DNA of 64,000 nt from NCBI RefSeq assembly GCF_900103195.1, contig NZ_FMWU01000006.1, forward strand, positions 186,001 through 250,000, given 5' to 3'. This document shows, in pieces, positions 26,359 to 33,495 of this stretch (position 1 is the stretch's first letter; every line of letters starts with the position of its first letter). The notes under the pieces were generated by a model. It had not been told where the DNA came from and did not search any database. It was given only the letters and a program-made list of their open reading frames with translations. The DNA comes from Methylobacterium sp. UNC378MF. Its GTDB lineage: Bacteria > Pseudomonadota > Alphaproteobacteria > Rhizobiales > Beijerinckiaceae. The position numbers were made by a program, and so were the translations under genes.

Positions 26359-27345
26359 TCAGGCGCCGGCGGCCGCGAGTTCGGCGCCGAACCGCTCCTG
26401 CGCGTAGCGCTCCACCGAGAAGGTGTCGTCGGGCAGCTGCACCATGAAGCGCTCGGCCACCTCGGTCAGGACGATGTCGGGCTGGACGCGCTCGATATAG
26501 GCCCAGTCGAGCGAGGTGCTCCAGATGAAGTGCACCTCGCGGAAGGTTTCCGCCAGCATGATCGTCAGCATGTACGGCATGACGTGCGCGAACGAATCGC
26601 CGAACAGCACCAGGCGGCGCGGGTCGTTGGCCTTGGCGTTGCCGTAGACCACGTGCGCGCCGACATGCAGCGTGTGCAGCAGGCCGGCCCTCTCCCGGGC
26701 CTCGACGATCGGGCTGCCATAGGTCCGCACCGCGTCCTGCTGCATCAGGACGGTGCGGGAGCGCGCCCGCCGGGGCGGATCGAAGGCGCTCCCCAGATCG
26801 CCGTCATGGTCGGTCTCGTAGGACGGCCGTTCGCGCAGATCCTGCCGCGGCGCGGCGCCCAGCGCCCGGCAGATCTCCGCGTAGGCCAGGAAGCAGCCGT
26901 CGGAGGACCAATGCGTGTCGGTCCGGCAATAGAGGTCGGCCGTGTCGCGCTGCGCCCGCATCGGCGTCACCAGGTCGATGCAGGTCTGCCGCCAGCGTTT
27001 CCGGCGGCGCCAGGCCGCGTACAGCCCGATCGGACCGAGGAGGCGGCCCGGCATGGGCTCGCTGTGGAGGAGCCGGTAGGCCGGCGACGCGCTCGGCCGG
27101 ATGGTGAGCCCGTCGAGCCGGTGATCGTAGATCATCAGCTTCTCCGGGGCGACGACGTGGCGGTACAGGATACCCTGGGCGCGCAGGCGCCGCTCCCGCG
27201 TCGACACGAGGCTGCGCCACTGCCAGATCAGCTCCGTCGTCTCCTCCGGCCGCTCGTACTGGCCGAGCACGTCATTGGTCCCGGTCTTCAGGAACAGCCA
27301 TCCGTCCTGGCCGACATGGATGTGGTCGGGCGTGCTCGAAATCAT
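26359..27345 (-). CDS. AlgX-like SGNH/GDSL-type protein, putative acetyltransferase or hydrolase
   Basis: Protein of 328 residues starting MISSTPDHIHVGQDGWLFLKTG, a segment typical of the AlgX/AlgJ family (G..GWLF). Catalytic features of the SGNH fold are visible: CRTDTHWSSDG holds the Asp-x-His pair and LVLFGDSFAHVMPY the nucleophilic GDS serine. AlgX and AlgJ O-acetylate exported polysaccharide in the periplasm. Here no signal peptide is seen with the chosen ATG, and no alginate or cellulose gene is adjacent, so cellular location and substrate are open. A longer frame adds 50 residues with a Pro/Ser-rich stretch but no clear signal sequence. It is divergent from ada. Confidence 0.7.
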   Translation of the reverse strand: MISSTPDHIHVGQDGWLFLKTGTNDVLGQYERPEETTELIWQWRSLVSTRERRLRAQGILYRHVVAPEKLMIYDHRLDGLTIRPSASPAYRLLHSEPMPGRLLGPIGLYAAWRRRKRWRQTCIDLVTPMRAQRDTADLYCRTDTHWSSDGCFLAYAEICRALGAAPRQDLRERPSYETDHDGDLGSAFDPPRRARSRTVLMQQDAVRTYGSPIVEARERAGLLHTLHVGAHVVYGNAKANDPRRLVLFGDSFAHVMPYMLTIMLAETFREVHFIWSTSLDWAYIERVQPDIVLTEVAERFMVQLPDDTFSVERYAQERFGAELAAAGA

Positions 27346-27526
27346 GGCGCACTCGTGAGGCGGGTCGCCCGCGCCGGCCGACGCCGAGGATGACGGATTC
27401 GGCAGCAAGGAGCGGGATGCCGGTGCGGCGGCGGACGGACAGAGTGCTGCACGCGTCATCCACCGCCCGGCAGGCCCCGTCATGCCCCTCCTCAACGCTC
27501 ACGCCAAGCCGCATAGTGCCGCCGCC

Positions 27527-28591
27527 ATGAGTACCGGAACCAGGACAGAGGCCGGCGATACCGAGCGCTGGGCGGCCCTCGCCGCCCGCGACGCGCGGGC
27601 GGACGGCACCTTCGTGTACGCGGTCCGCACCACCGGGGTGTATTGCCGCCCGAGCTGCGCCTCGCGGGCGGCCCGGCCCGAGAATGTCAGCTTTCACCGG
27701 ACCTGCGCCGAGGCGGAGGCGGCGGGCTTCCGGCCGTGCCGGCGCTGCCGTCCGGACGAACCCGCCCTCGCCGAGCGGCGGGCCGCGGCGATCGCCCGCG
27801 CCTGCCGCCTGATCGAGGCCGCCGAGACGATGCCGTCCCTCGCCGAACTCGCCGGCGCCGCCGGCCTGAGCGCCTACCATTTCCACCGGCTGTTCAAGGC
27901 CGCCACCGGCGTGACGCCCAAGGCCTACGCGGCCGCCCATCGCGCCGCGCTGGTGGCGCGGCGGCTGCCCGGCGCCGCTTCGGTGACCGAGGTGCTCTAC
28001 GAGGCCGGCTACGGCGCGGCGAGCCGCTTCTACGCGGGTGGTGCGCCCCGTCTCGGCATGGCGCCCGCCGCCTACCGGACGGGCGGCGCAGGCCTGCGCA
28101 TCCGGTTCGGCATCGGTGCCTGCACCCTGGGTGCGATCCTGGTCGCCGCCACCGATGCGGGCGTCTGCGCGATCCTGCTCGGGGACGCGCCCGAGCCGCT
28201 CTTGCGCGATCTCGAGGATCGCTTTCCCGCCGCGGCCATCGAGGGGGGCGACCCGGCCTTCGAGGGCTGGATGGCGCAAGTCATCGGTCTCGTGGAGGCG
28301 CCCGGGAGCGGCCTCTCTCTGCCGCTCGACATCCGCGGCACGGCCTTCCAGCAGCGGGTCTGGGAAGCGCTGCGGAAGATCCCGGTCGGATCGACGGCGA
28401 CCTACGCGGAGATCGCCCGCGCCATCGGCCTGCCGACGGCGACCCGTGCGGTCGCCCAGGCCTGCGGGGCGAATCCGGTCGCGGTGGCGATCCCGTGCCA
28501 CCGGGTCGTACGATCAGACGGCGCCCTGTCGGGCTATCGCTGGGGCGTCGCGCGCAAGCGGGCGCTGCTCGACCGGGAGACCGAGGGCTGA
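27527..28591 (+). CDS. ada: Ada: methylphosphotriester/O6-methylguanine DNA methyltransferase and regulator
   Basis: Bifunctional protein of about 354 residues. The N-terminal zinc domain has four cysteines in GVYCRPSCASR and FRPCRRCRPDE; the first takes methyl from DNA phosphotriesters, turning the protein into an activator. An AraC-type helix-turn-helix follows (LAELAGAAGLSAYHFHRLFK), then the methyltransferase domain whose active cysteine is in AVAIPCHRVVRSDG. Together they repair alkylated DNA and induce the adaptive response. The ATG reading MSTGTRTEAG is chosen since it places the zinc domain at the usual distance from the N terminus; an ATG 15 codons upstream is also possible. Neither has a clear Shine-Dalgarno. 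Confidence 0.94.
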   Translation: MSTGTRTEAGDTERWAALAARDARADGTFVYAVRTTGVYCRPSCASRAARPENVSFHRTCAEAEAAGFRPCRRCRPDEPALAERRAAAIARACRLIEAAETMPSLAELAGAAGLSAYHFHRLFKAATGVTPKAYAAAHRAALVARRLPGAASVTEVLYEAGYGAASRFYAGGAPRLGMAPAAYRTGGAGLRIRFGIGACTLGAILVAATDAGVCAILLGDAPEPLLRDLEDRFPAAAIEGGDPAFEGWMAQVIGLVEAPGSGLSLPLDIRGTAFQQRVWEALRKIPVGSTATYAEIARAIGLPTATRAVAQACGANPVAVAIPCHRVVRSDGALSGYRWGVARKRALLDRETEG

Positions 28592-28628
28592 GGCCCGCCA
28601 GCGCGCGCTCGCGCGGACGGTGGTCCGT

Positions 28629-29978
28629 CTAGCGCCGTCCTCCGCCCGGGCCGCCCAAGCCACCTCCGCCCAAGCCACCTCCGCCGAAGCCGCCGCCACC
28701 GGGACCGCCCGGGCCCGGGCCAGGGCCGCCGCTCGGACCGCCGAAGCCCCCGGGTCCGACCGGGAATGCCCCGGGCCCAGTCGGCGGGGCACCGCCGAAG
28801 CCGCCGCGGGGTGCGCCGAATCCGCCCGGCGCTTCCGTGCCGGGAACGACCGCGCCTCCGGGGCGGGTGTCGATCGCCGGACTACGCGGCGCCCCGATGC
28901 CGCCCGGGCCGCCCTGCCGGCCGCCGGGCTCGGGACCGAACCGGCCGGGCAGCTCGTCGGGCAGGTTGCGCAGGTCCAGCCGATCGCGCTCCCGCTCGAA
29001 CCGTGGGGGATCCGGTTGCGGTGCGTCGGGCGCGATGCGCTTCTCGATGCGCAGCCGCTCCACCGTGAGGTCGCCGTCCCGCGCGATCGCCGCGGTCAGC
29101 ACCGCCCGCACGCTCCCGGCGCGTGGAACCTGCGCGCCCGCACGACCCGCCACGGCGTAGCCCGCGCCGACATCGAATCCGGAGCCGGTCCGGCCGATAT
29201 AGGCCTCGATCGAGACCTGCTTCAGGCCCGGCGGGAACGGCAGGCCCACCTTCGCGGCGTTGGTCACGGTGAGGACGTCGTTCGCCGCCGAGCCCGTCAC
29301 CAGGGCGCGTTTGCCCGCTGGCAGGGCATCCGCTCCCGTGAGACGCAGGCCGCCGATCCTCGGCCCGTCCGCACCGCGCCGCACCGGTCCGGCGACGCGG
29401 TCCGGCCCGGCCTCCCGCGGCTCGATCAGGCTGGCCACGATCACGCCGTCCGGCCGGCGCAGCCCGCTCACCGCGACCCGCACCCCCGGCTTCCAGACGC
29501 CCTCGAGACCCGCGGTCGAGACCCGCTGCCCGAGCACCACCAGCCGACCCGGCGCGACGGATTCCACGGGCCCGACCACCTCGCTGGTCACGTCGATCCG
29601 CCGCGTGGCGAGGCCGGCCCCCTCGGGCCGCGCGACCACGTGGACCACCTGACCGATCTTGAGGTCGGCGGCCTTCGCGGGGGCGCCGTCGATGCGCACC
29701 TCCACCTCTGGCGGGTAGGCGATGCGCAGGTCGTTGACGATGATCGAGCCGAAGCGGCGGATCGTGCCGATCACGCCGGTCCCGCCGATGCCGCGGTCGC
29801 CCTCGCCGAGTGACCCGTCGCGGGGGTCGTCGGTCCGCATCATGCCGGTGCCGCCGATGCCCTGATCGCGCGGCGCGTCCTGCGAGCGGACGGCGCTCGG
29901 CAGCAGGGTCGCGGCCCCCGCGAGCAGGCGCAGGACGAACCGGCGGTTGGGCAAGGCGCGCACGGGCTGGCCTCTCAC
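28629..29978 (-). CDS. DUF5666 domain exported protein with Gly-rich tail
   Basis: Secreted or periplasmic protein of 449 residues. The N terminus has a twin-arginine-like signal (NRRFVLRLLAGAATLLPSAV). After two GIGGTG repeats come several DUF5666-type beta units: GTIRRFGSIIVNDLRI, DLKIGQVVHVVA, VVGPVESVAPGRLVVLGQ and VAVSGLRRPDGVIVAS. The last 100 residues are extremely rich in Gly and Pro. The family has no known function; its repeated OB-like units may bind a ligand or surface polymer. The GTG start overlaps the stop of the DUF6502 gene (GTGA), so both are made together. The low-complexity tail could attach to the envelope or be disordered. Confidence 0.8.
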   Translation of the reverse strand: MRGQPVRALPNRRFVLRLLAGAATLLPSAVRSQDAPRDQGIGGTGMMRTDDPRDGSLGEGDRGIGGTGVIGTIRRFGSIIVNDLRIAYPPEVEVRIDGAPAKAADLKIGQVVHVVARPEGAGLATRRIDVTSEVVGPVESVAPGRLVVLGQRVSTAGLEGVWKPGVRVAVSGLRRPDGVIVASLIEPREAGPDRVAGPVRRGADGPRIGGLRLTGADALPAGKRALVTGSAANDVLTVTNAAKVGLPFPPGLKQVSIEAYIGRTGSGFDVGAGYAVAGRAGAQVPRAGSVRAVLTAAIARDGDLTVERLRIEKRIAPDAPQPDPPRFERERDRLDLRNLPDELPGRFGPEPGGRQGGPGGIGAPRSPAIDTRPGGAVVPGTEAPGGFGAPRGGFGGAPPTGPGAFPVGPGGFGGPSGGPGPGPGGPGGGGFGGGGLGGGGLGGPGGGRR

Positions 29979-30820
29979 CGCTCGTCCGCGGGCTGCGCCG
30001 GTGGCGCCGCTTCCGTGTAGATGTAGAGGCCGAAATTCCAGCGATGCGTGCCGCCGGGATCAGTCTGGCAGGCGGCGTGCGCTTCCCGGTTGGCCTGCTG
30101 CAGGGCCTCCATGGCGATCTCGCGGGCGCGTGCCTCGAGCTTGGTCGCGAGGTCCTTCGACAGCCCATCGTAATGGACCGCCCGCTCCAGGAAGCGCGGC
30201 GCATCGCCGACGATATTGGCGACGGCGGCCGCGATGTGGTCGTGCAGGTTGCGGCCGAAATAGTAGAGCTGCGGCCCCTCGGCACCGTCGCCGCGGGGCA
30301 CGTAGGCGGCCTCCGCCAGCACGATCCGGTCCTGTGGGTCGGTGAAGGCCAGCCCGCGGTCGAGCCACTCGTCGAGGACGGCGCGGGGCCGCAGATCCCG
30401 GGTCACGCCCGCGACCAGGGATTCGAACGAGGGCGCGCTGCCCTCCGCGGTGCGCGGCAGCTTCAGGGGCTGGCCCTGCGGATCGGTGAAGGCCGGGTCG
30501 GCGATCCAGCGGGCGATGATCCGGCTGGTGCGCGAGACGACGGCCGGGACGGCGCTGACAGGGGCACCCGCGCCGCGCAGGCGCCGGACCTCCTTGCGGT
30601 GGATGCCGGTGAGCAGGGAGACGCGGCTATCCGTCTGCTCCTTGCCGGTCAGGGCGAAATCGTACTCGGCGACGTTCACGTAGAGCTCGCGCAGAAGGTC
30701 CGTAAGCGCGGGAAACGTGATGCCGCGTGCCACGAGCAGGCGGACGAGCGGGCGCAGCAGCCGCGCCAGAGGCGCGTGCAGGCTGGCGCCCTCCCGTGGG
30801 GTATCGGCAGTTTCGGACAT
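29975..30820 (-). CDS. DUF6502 family protein, probable DNA-binding regulator
   Basis: Soluble protein of 281 residues. The first third is helical: LARLLRPLVRLLVARGITF, then LRELYVNVAEYDF and DSRVSLLTGIHRKEVRRL, which reads like a winged helix with SRVSLLTG as turn and HRKEVRRL as recognition helix. The rest (residues 90-281) is an uncharacterised domain with YYFGRNLHDHIAAAVAN. This matches DUF6502, a family often found next to DUF5666 genes, as here. The 151-base region before it carries GTGGGAT palindromes, which makes autoregulation plausible. The ATG MSETADTP is preferred over a start 20 codons upstream, which would read through the palindrome. Confidence 0.78.
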   Translation of the reverse strand: MSETADTPREGASLHAPLARLLRPLVRLLVARGITFPALTDLLRELYVNVAEYDFALTGKEQTDSRVSLLTGIHRKEVRRLRGAGAPVSAVPAVVSRTSRIIARWIADPAFTDPQGQPLKLPRTAEGSAPSFESLVAGVTRDLRPRAVLDEWLDRGLAFTDPQDRIVLAEAAYVPRGDGAEGPQLYYFGRNLHDHIAAAVANIVGDAPRFLERAVHYDGLSKDLATKLEARAREIAMEALQQANREAHAACQTDPGGTHRWNFGLYIYTEAAPPAQPADER

Positions 30821-30844
30821 GGCCTCATCGTGGCGCCTTGTGCC

Positions 30845-30861
30845 GTGGGATACAATCCCAC
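30845..30861. promoter_or_regulatory. Perfect palindrome GTGGGAT-ACA-ATCCCAC, candidate operator
   Basis: A 7-base arm repeated inverted around a 3-base centre, located 25 bases upstream of the DUF6502 start codon. The same GTGGGAT / TTCCCAC words recur 45 to 90 bases further on. Position just before a probable regulator gene suggests an autoregulatory operator; binding is not shown. Confidence 0.6.
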
Positions 30862-30898
30862 CGCGTGCGACGGCACACACCGAAGCGCGCTTTCCGTG

Positions 30899-30927
30899 TT
30901 GACGTGGGATTTTTGCACACGTAGACC
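30899..30927 (+). promoter_or_regulatory. Possible sigma-70-type promoter for the small-ORF pair
   Basis: TTGACG is followed after 17 bases by TAGACC. The -35 is good, the -10 weak. A GTGGGAT word overlaps its spacer start, so a protein bound there would affect it. It points right, toward the two small ORFs beginning at 30972. Confidence 0.35.
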
Positions 30928-30950
30928 AGATGCGTGGTCAAATTTCCCAC
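30904..30950. promoter_or_regulatory. Second, widely spaced GTGGGAT...TTCCCAC inverted pair
   Basis: GTGGGAT at the left end and TTCCCAC at the right end form a second inverted pair, with flanks extending the symmetry (GTGGGATTTT against AAATTTCCCAC). With the upstream palindrome this makes four half-sites in about 105 bases of the divergent region. Confidence 0.5.
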
Positions 30951-30971
30951 GCGAAGTGAGGAGCAGGGGTC

Positions 30972-31301
30972 ATGAATGTCCGAGCACGCCCTCTGATAAC
31001 GGCGACCCTGCCGCCTTTGACGACGACCACCGCCCGCGAACACCGTCCGCAGCGGGCTGTCTCTCTTCCGCGGCTCCGGCGCCTGATCGGCGTCATCGCC
31101 GCGCTCACGCTGCCCGTCCTCGGAGTCGCTGGTGCGGACACGGTCCACCGCGCCCTCGCACCGAAGACGACGCAGGCCGCCGCTCCCGCCAACCCCTCTG
31201 GCGGGGCGGCGGTACCCACAGGTACCGCCGCGCCCAGGCGTGCCCTTCGAACCCTGCGGACAGCGGCGCGGATGGCCGCCAGCCGGGACATGCGGTCATG
31301 A
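30972..31301 (+). CDS. Hypothetical protein with one membrane segment (109 aa)
   Basis: I do not recognise it. The 109-residue product begins MNVRARPLITATLPPL and has one hydrophobic stretch (LIGVIAALTLPVLGVAGA, about residues 38-55) with an Arg-rich region before it, then a Thr/Ala/Pro-rich tail. An AGGAG and a GGGG lie 8 to 15 bases before the ATG. Its stop overlaps the start of the next small ORF as ATGA, which supports translation of both. It runs away from the DUF6502 gene, whose upstream palindromes lie in front of it. Composition is less like a solid coding gene than its neighbours, so this is tentative. Confidence 0.45.
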   Translation: MNVRARPLITATLPPLTTTTAREHRPQRAVSLPRLRRLIGVIAALTLPVLGVAGADTVHRALAPKTTQAAAPANPSGGAAVPTGTAAPRRALRTLRTAARMAASRDMRS

Positions 31302-31426
31302 TGGTCCTGTCCGATTTCGGCAGCCGGCGTCCGGCTCCGACCTGCGGCGGAGCGGCCGTCCTCGACCTCGCGCTCTGCCTGATCCTGGCCGTGACCGTCG
31401 TCGGCCTGCTCCTCCTGGCCCTCTGA
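31298..31426 (+). CDS. Small membrane protein (42 aa)
   Basis: A 42-residue peptide, MMVLSDFGSRRP then a polar Thr-Cys-Gly-Gly region, ending in a strongly hydrophobic stretch LDLALCLILAVTVVGLLLLAL that would span the membrane once. It begins inside the stop codon of the preceding ORF (ATGA) and a second ATG follows directly. Single-span small proteins of this kind often modulate larger membrane proteins. No family is recognised. Confidence 0.5.
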   Translation: MMVLSDFGSRRPAPTCGGAAVLDLALCLILAVTVVGLLLLAL

Positions 31427-31463
31427 TCCTCGCGGCTTCGCCGCCCTCCACAAAGAGACATCC

Positions 31464-32201
31464 ATGACGCGATCGTTCCACGCAGCCCTCGCGGGTGCCG
31501 CGGCCGGCTGCTTCGCGCTCGCCGCCGAGGCGGCGGATCTGCCCCGCCGCGCGCCGCCGCCGCCGCTCCCGCCGCTACCGGTCTTCACCTGGACCGGCTT
31601 CTATGCCGGCGTGAATGCCGGATATGCGTTCCCCACCGCGAGCGGCGGGTTCACCGACCCGACCTACGGTGCCGTGACGGGCGGCGGCCGGTCCGGCGGC
31701 TTCGCCGGCGGCGGCCAGATCGGCTACAATTATCAGGTCACACCGGGCGCCGGCGTCGTGGTCGGCTTGGAGACCGACATCCAAGGTACGGCCTTTGCCA
31801 AGGCGGATGCCACCTATCTCGGCACCGCGCCGTATTACAGCGTCCGGCCGGCCCTCGACTATTTCGGGACGGTCCGCGCGCGACTCGGCTACGCGTTCGA
31901 CCGCGTCCTCGTCTACGGCACCGGCGGCCTCGCCTATGGCGGCGGCTCGCGTTCGGCCTATGCGGGATCCTACCCCTACACCCTGCCGTCCACCGACCGG
32001 ACCGGTTACGCGGCCGGCGGCGGCGTCGAGTACGCGCTCACCGAGAAGCTCTCCGCGAAGGTGGAGGCCCTCTACCTCCATCTGGGCCGCGGATCGGTCG
32101 CCTCTACCTACTACAATGCCAGTGTTCCGGCCTATTATGGTGCCGGCAAACAGGATTCCGGTTTCGCGCTGGTTCGCGCCGGTTTGAATTACCGATTTTG
32201 A
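31464..32201 (+). CDS. Outer-membrane beta-barrel protein (Omp25/Omp31 type)
   Basis: Outer-membrane protein of 245 residues. A signal peptide ends near AAEAADLP, followed by a proline-rich spacer RRAPPPPLPPLP and the family start FTWTGFYAGVNAGYAF. The repeated beta-strand pattern (GGGQIGYNYQV, GTVRARLGYAFDRVLVYGTGGLAYGGG, AAGGGVEYALTEKLSAKVEALYL) and the C-terminal Phe in VRAGLNYRF, the outer-membrane insertion signal, are all present. Such proteins are abundant small porin-like barrels in Rhizobiales. Shine-Dalgarno-like AAAGAGA is 6 bases upstream. Confidence 0.93.
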   Translation: MTRSFHAALAGAAAGCFALAAEAADLPRRAPPPPLPPLPVFTWTGFYAGVNAGYAFPTASGGFTDPTYGAVTGGGRSGGFAGGGQIGYNYQVTPGAGVVVGLETDIQGTAFAKADATYLGTAPYYSVRPALDYFGTVRARLGYAFDRVLVYGTGGLAYGGGSRSAYAGSYPYTLPSTDRTGYAAGGGVEYALTEKLSAKVEALYLHLGRGSVASTYYNASVPAYYGAGKQDSGFALVRAGLNYRF

Positions 32202-32380
32202 ACAATACTCATGAATAGATAGCTTGACGGAGTGGGCAGGCTGGGTCGCAATGCGGGGCGTTCGGCTTCGCGAATCTGTCGGCCGCGCGAACCTGCTTAC
32301 GGCCGGTGAGAGTCGCAGAGGCCGAATACCGCGCGGATGCCGCCACGCGGGATCAGGGTTTCTCTCCGACAGGATCGGCC

Positions 32381-32758
32381 GTGCGCATACCCAGCCCGAC
32401 CTCCCTCCCGACCGCCTTGCTCGCCTTCGGGCTCGCGGCCTGTGCCGTTCCGGTGCGGGCCCAGGAGATCGTCCCGCCCGGGCCGACCGGGCGCGGCGCC
32501 ATCCTGATTTACGGAAATTTCTGCGGTCCCGGCAATCGCGGCCCCGGATACCCGCCCATCGACGCGCTGGACCGCGCCTGCGCGCATCACGATGCCTGCT
32601 CGCCGGAGCCGGACTCGGGCCTGTTGCCGACCTGCGCCTGCAACGGCCGCCTCCGGGTCGAGGCGGGGATGGTCGCCCACGATCCGCGCGCATCGGACCA
32701 GACCCGCCAGACGGCGCAGTTCATCTCGGATTTCGCCGCGGCGCTGCCCTGTCAGTAG
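32381..32758 (+). CDS. Secreted phospholipase A2-like protein
   Basis: Protein of 125 residues with a signal peptide (hydrophobic TALLAFGLAACAVPVRAQ, cleavage near residue 28). The mature part holds the secreted phospholipase A2 signature: a calcium loop YGNFCGPGN (residues 44-52) and the active site DRACAHHDAC with His70-Asp71 flanked by cysteines 67 and 73. More cysteines (CAC at 85-87, last one at 124) could form disulfides. Such enzymes cut the sn-2 acyl chain of phospholipids. The GTG start is favoured by AGGA six bases upstream and by the signal peptide; an ATG 25 codons earlier gives a polar lead. No partner gene is seen. Confidence 0.75.
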   Translation: MRIPSPTSLPTALLAFGLAACAVPVRAQEIVPPGPTGRGAILIYGNFCGPGNRGPGYPPIDALDRACAHHDACSPEPDSGLLPTCACNGRLRVEAGMVAHDPRASDQTRQTAQFISDFAAALPCQ

Positions 32759-32776
32759 GCTGCGCCGCGCGTTCGA

Positions 32777-33409
32777 TCAGGCGGCGTCGGCCGGGTTGGC
32801 GGCCGGCTTCGGGCCGCCCTTGGCGACCCCCACGAGGGCCGGGCGCAGGACGCGCTCGCCGATGACGTAGCCCGCCTGCACGACCTGCACGACGGTGCCC
32901 GCGGGAACCTCCGCGTTCGGCACCTCGAACATCGCCTGATGGCGATTCGGGTCGAACTTCTGGCCCTGGGGCTCGACGATCTTCACGCCGTGGCGCTCGA
33001 GGGTCTTGGCGAGGTCGCGCTCGGTGAGCTCGATCCCGTCGATCAGGCCCTTCAGGGCGCCGTCGGCCGTGGCCTTGGCGTCGGCCGGGACGCTGTCGAG
33101 GGCACGACGGATGTTGTCGGCGACGTTGAGCACGTCCCGCGCGAAATTGGTCACCGCGTAGGCGCGCGCGTCGGCGACCTCGCGCTCCGTCCGGCGGCGC
33201 AGGTTCTCCATCTCGGCGAGGGTGCGCAGCGTCCGGTCCTTGAGCTCATCGCGCTCGGCCGTGAGCAGGGCCAGGGCCTCCGCGACCGGATCGACGGAGG
33301 CCGACCCGGTGCCCTGACCCGCGGGCGCGGGATCCTGGGCCGCGCCGGCACCGGCTTCGACCGTGGTCTGGCGCTGGTCATCCTGGGTCATGTCGTTGCT
33401 CGTCATCAC
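32777..33409 (-). CDS. grpE: GrpE nucleotide exchange factor
   Basis: Co-chaperone of 210 residues that releases ADP from DnaK. The acidic, Gln-rich N terminus is followed by a long coiled helix ([24 protein letters not shown]), [24 protein letters not shown], and the C-terminal beta domain ending in [26 protein letters not shown], which is the family signature. It is usual length for Alphaproteobacteria. hrcA, a common neighbour, is not present; the upstream gene is glnD, 86 bases away on the same strand. No heat-shock element was identified in that gap. Confidence 0.96.
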   Translation of the reverse strand: MMTSNDMTQDDQRQTTVEAGAGAAQDPAPAGQGTGSASVDPVAEALALLTAERDELKDRTLRTLAEMENLRRRTEREVADARAYAVTNFARDVLNVADNIRRALDSVPADAKATADGALKGLIDGIELTERDLAKTLERHGVKIVEPQGQKFDPNRHQAMFEVPNAEVPAGTVVQVVQAGYVIGERVLRPALVGVAKGGPKPAANPADAA

Positions 33410-33495
33410 GTTTCAGTCGTGGGCGGGATGGGGTGGGGTATGATCGGAATCGGCGCTGATATCTGGCCAAGGGGCCGCGAAATCAACCCGTACGC

